Positions 5,299-6,771 of a stretch of DNA of 6,771 bases are shown here, one piece after another. This DNA comes from Clostridiaceae bacterium (GTDB taxonomy: Bacteria > Bacillota > Clostridia > Lachnospirales > Lachnospiraceae). The DNA lies in NCBI GenBank assembly GCA_018378255.1, contig JAGZXV010000254.1, positions 1 through 6,771 of the forward strand, read 5' to 3'. Position 1 is the stretch's first letter; each line of letters starts with the position of its first letter. The position numbers and the translations under genes are program-made. Below the pieces are notes generated by a model that was not told the origin of the DNA, ran no database searches, and saw only the letters and a list, made by a program, of their open reading frames with translations.

Positions 5299-5331
5299 AA
5301 GGAGGGAAATCTGCTCAGGCAGAGAAAATGT
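5299..5331 (+). promoter_or_regulatory. Dehydrogenase ribosome site split from its start by a hairpin
   Basis: AAGGAGGG (5299-5306) ends 25 bases before the ATG at 5332. TCTGC (5310-5314) and GCAGA (5319-5323) form a 5-bp hairpin with a TCAG loop between them. Folding reduces the effective gap to about 11 bases. An out-of-frame ATG at 5328 opens a five-codon ORF that overlaps the true start and ends at 5345. Confidence 0.6.
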
Positions 5332-6504
5332 ATGAACAATTTTGAATTTCAATTGGCAACAAGAATCCATTTTGGTAAAGGCGAGGTGGAAAAGTCCCTG
5401 GCAGGGGAAGTGCTTTTGTATGGAAAGAAAATCCTATTCGTATTTGATGAAATCCCGGCAAAGGCTTCCGGCCTTTATGAAGAAGTACATGAAGTGTGCA
5501 GAAAAAATGGGATCGAAGTGACGGAGTTTACAGGAATCGAACCCAATCCCCGCCATACAACCGTGAACAGGGGGGCGGAGTTATTGAGGCAGTGCAAAGC
5601 GGATTGCATTGTGGCAGCCGGCGGCGGCAGCACCATTGACTGTGCGAAGGCTGTGAGCTTTGCTGTCTATCACGATGGGGATGTATGGGATTTTTATGAA
5701 CATAAGGTCGAGATCGGGCAGGTAAAGCCGGTAATCGCCATTCCAACCCTGGCGGCTTCCGGGGCGGAAGTCTCTTTCAGCTCAGTAATCAGCAATTTGG
5801 AGAAAAAGAAGAAGATCGGGCTGAGAAATGACAAGGAACGGCCGGTAGCGGCTATTTTAGATCCTTCTTATACATTTTCAGTGCCCAAATTCCATACCGC
5901 CTGCGGGATTGTGGATATCATGAGCCATACATATGAAAGCTATTTTGACAATTACCCACTGTGTATGCAGGATGGATTTTCGGAGGGAATCCAGAAAACC
6001 TGTGTGGACAACGGAAGAAAAGTGATGATGTATCCGGAAGATTATGATGCCAGGGCACAGCTTATGTGGGCAGCGGTCATGTCCATTTCCCATTTGACCT
6101 CTTATGGCAGAGGGCCGTTGTATTCGCCCATTCATATGCTGGATCACATGGTGGGAGCTTATTATGACATTGTCCATGGGGCAGGAATTGCCATTTTGTC
6201 AATTGCCTGGTTCAAATACTGTTTAAGCGACAAGACCGCAGCCAGATTCGCCCGGTGGGGGAAAAATGTCTGGGACATTGACGGAAACCAAAGCGATTAT
6301 GCCATCGCTTCCCAGGCCATTCAGGCGTTTGAAGATTTTTGTGAAGAGCTGGGCCTGCCTACCAGATTATCCCAGGTGAATGTGCCAAAAGAAGCGGTGA
6401 AAGAAATTGCCCGTGACCTTTACGGCACACTGCCCTGTGATAAATGGTACAGGCCGGTGGAAAGTGAGCGGGAACTGGCAGCGGTGTTGAGCCTGGCTTA
6501 TTAG
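5332..6504 (+). CDS. Iron-dependent alcohol dehydrogenase, YqhD/BdhA-like
   Basis: This is a group III (iron-type) alcohol dehydrogenase that would reduce an aldehyde to its alcohol with NAD(P)H in the cytoplasm. It has 390 residues, close to E. coli YqhD (387) and clostridial butanol dehydrogenases. The nucleotide-binding GGGS is at 97-100. The four metal ligands Asp195, His199, His268 and His282 are all present, each exactly one residue later than in YqhD (194, 198, 267, 281). The two conserved family segments that carry them are GIVDIMSHTYE and HMLDH...YDIVHGAG. The nearest relatives reduce a wide range of aldehydes, so the substrate cannot be read from the sequence. It lies downstream of a MerR-type promoter and 35 bp before a membrane protein gene, probably its operon partner. 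Control by an AdhR-like regulator would fit induction by a reactive aldehyde. Confidence 0.95.
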   Translation: MNNFEFQLATRIHFGKGEVEKSLAGEVLLYGKKILFVFDEIPAKASGLYEEVHEVCRKNGIEVTEFTGIEPNPRHTTVNRGAELLRQCKADCIVAAGGGSTIDCAKAVSFAVYHDGDVWDFYEHKVEIGQVKPVIAIPTLAASGAEVSFSSVISNLEKKKKIGLRNDKERPVAAILDPSYTFSVPKFHTACGIVDIMSHTYESYFDNYPLCMQDGFSEGIQKTCVDNGRKVMMYPEDYDARAQLMWAAVMSISHLTSYGRGPLYSPIHMLDHMVGAYYDIVHGAGIAILSIAWFKYCLSDKTAARFARWGKNVWDIDGNQSDYAIASQAIQAFEDFCEELGLPTRLSQVNVPKEAVKEIARDLYGTLPCDKWYRPVESERELAAVLSLAY

Positions 6505-6539
6505 AGCGTGTTTGAAAATTAAAAAAGGGGATTGTTACG

Positions 6540-6771
6540 ATGAAAAATCAATGGAATGGCGCATATGTGAAGAAATGGATTATTTCTATAGGACTGCCTG
6601 TTTTGATTCTGCTGGTTCCGACGACTGAGACATTTACGCCGGTGCTCCGCATGTATCTGGCCATTACTCTTTGGAGCATTATGGCTTTTGCATTTGAACT
6701 GTTAAATAATATGGCCACATCGCTGCTTTTACTGTTTGGCTATGGGTTTACGGGGGTGTGCAGTCTGGCTG
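6540..6771 (+). CDS. Membrane transporter N-terminus, possibly SLC13/DASS anion permease (3'-truncated)
   Basis: Only the first 77 codons are in the window. ATG at 6540 follows AAGGGGA (6525-6531) by eight bases. The gene starts 35 bp after the dehydrogenase stop with no terminator between, so it is probably in the same operon under P5. Three hydrophobic segments are visible, at about 14-27, 38-56 and 57-77, with a short positively charged N-terminus (KK at 11-12). The motif VPTTETFTPVLRMYLAITLW resembles the N-termini of SLC13/DASS (divalent anion:sodium symporter) permeases, which import dicarboxylates or sulfate. This family call is tentative because the ion- and substrate-binding motifs lie beyond the window. 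That it is an integral membrane protein is much surer. Confidence 0.72.
   Translation, partial: MKNQWNGAYVKKWIISIGLPVLILLVPTTETFTPVLRMYLAITLWSIMAFAFELLNNMATSLLLLFGYGFTGVCSLA

Noticed and set aside
1..6771. CRISPR arrays, tRNA or rRNA genes, insertion sequences, attachment sites
   Set aside because: I saw no regularly spaced direct repeats, no tRNA-like cloverleaf, no transposase or integrase sequence and no flanking target duplications.

Overview
The window looks like chromosomal DNA of an anaerobic, low-to-mid-GC Firmicute, most likely a Lachnospiraceae member (Clostridium cluster XIVa). The reasons are strong AAGGAGG-type ribosome sites, a clostridial-type short flavodoxin next to a DUF3793 protein, a BspA-like leucine-rich-repeat lipoprotein, and acetate kinase. 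The taxonomic call is inference. All genes seen are on the + strand.

Region 1 (1-984) is the 3' three quarters of ackA (acetate kinase, ATP-forming acetate fermentation), cut by the window edge. Region 2 (985-1350) has no convincing protein gene but is dense in signals. It holds two sigma-A-like promoters, and each has a GTTAG-N6-CTAAC inverted repeat lying at the expected transcription start; a third, closely related repeat sits between the -35 and -10 of the first promoter. Between the promoters lie three consecutive hairpins, the last a strong intrinsic terminator. The first promoter could therefore make a small structured RNA or attenuated leader of about 130 nt. The second promoter drives region 3 (1351-2468), a DUF3793 protein and a short-chain flavodoxin, a pair that in clostridia often accompanies ferrous-iron uptake genes. 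The likely theme is a metal-responsive (iron-sparing) response.

Region 4 (2487-4269) is a self-contained unit: a near-consensus promoter, a 550-residue lipoprotein with BspA-type leucine-rich repeats, and a 15-bp perfect-palindrome terminator.

Region 5 (4368-6771) is a regulator and its probable target operon. A MerR-family regulator resembling AdhR/NmlR, with the sensor cysteine position conserved, has its own 17-bp-spaced promoter and is followed by an unusual large-loop terminator. Downstream is a textbook MerR promoter (TTGACT, 19-bp spacer, TTTAAT) with a 15-bp palindrome in the spacer. It drives an iron-dependent alcohol dehydrogenase of the YqhD/BdhA type and, 35 bp later, a membrane transporter-like gene cut by the window end. 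The simplest reading is an aldehyde- or electrophile-induced detoxification or solute-use operon.

An unexpected shared feature is that both the flavodoxin and the alcohol dehydrogenase have a strong Shine-Dalgarno too far from the start codon, with a small GC-containing hairpin in between that would restore normal spacing.
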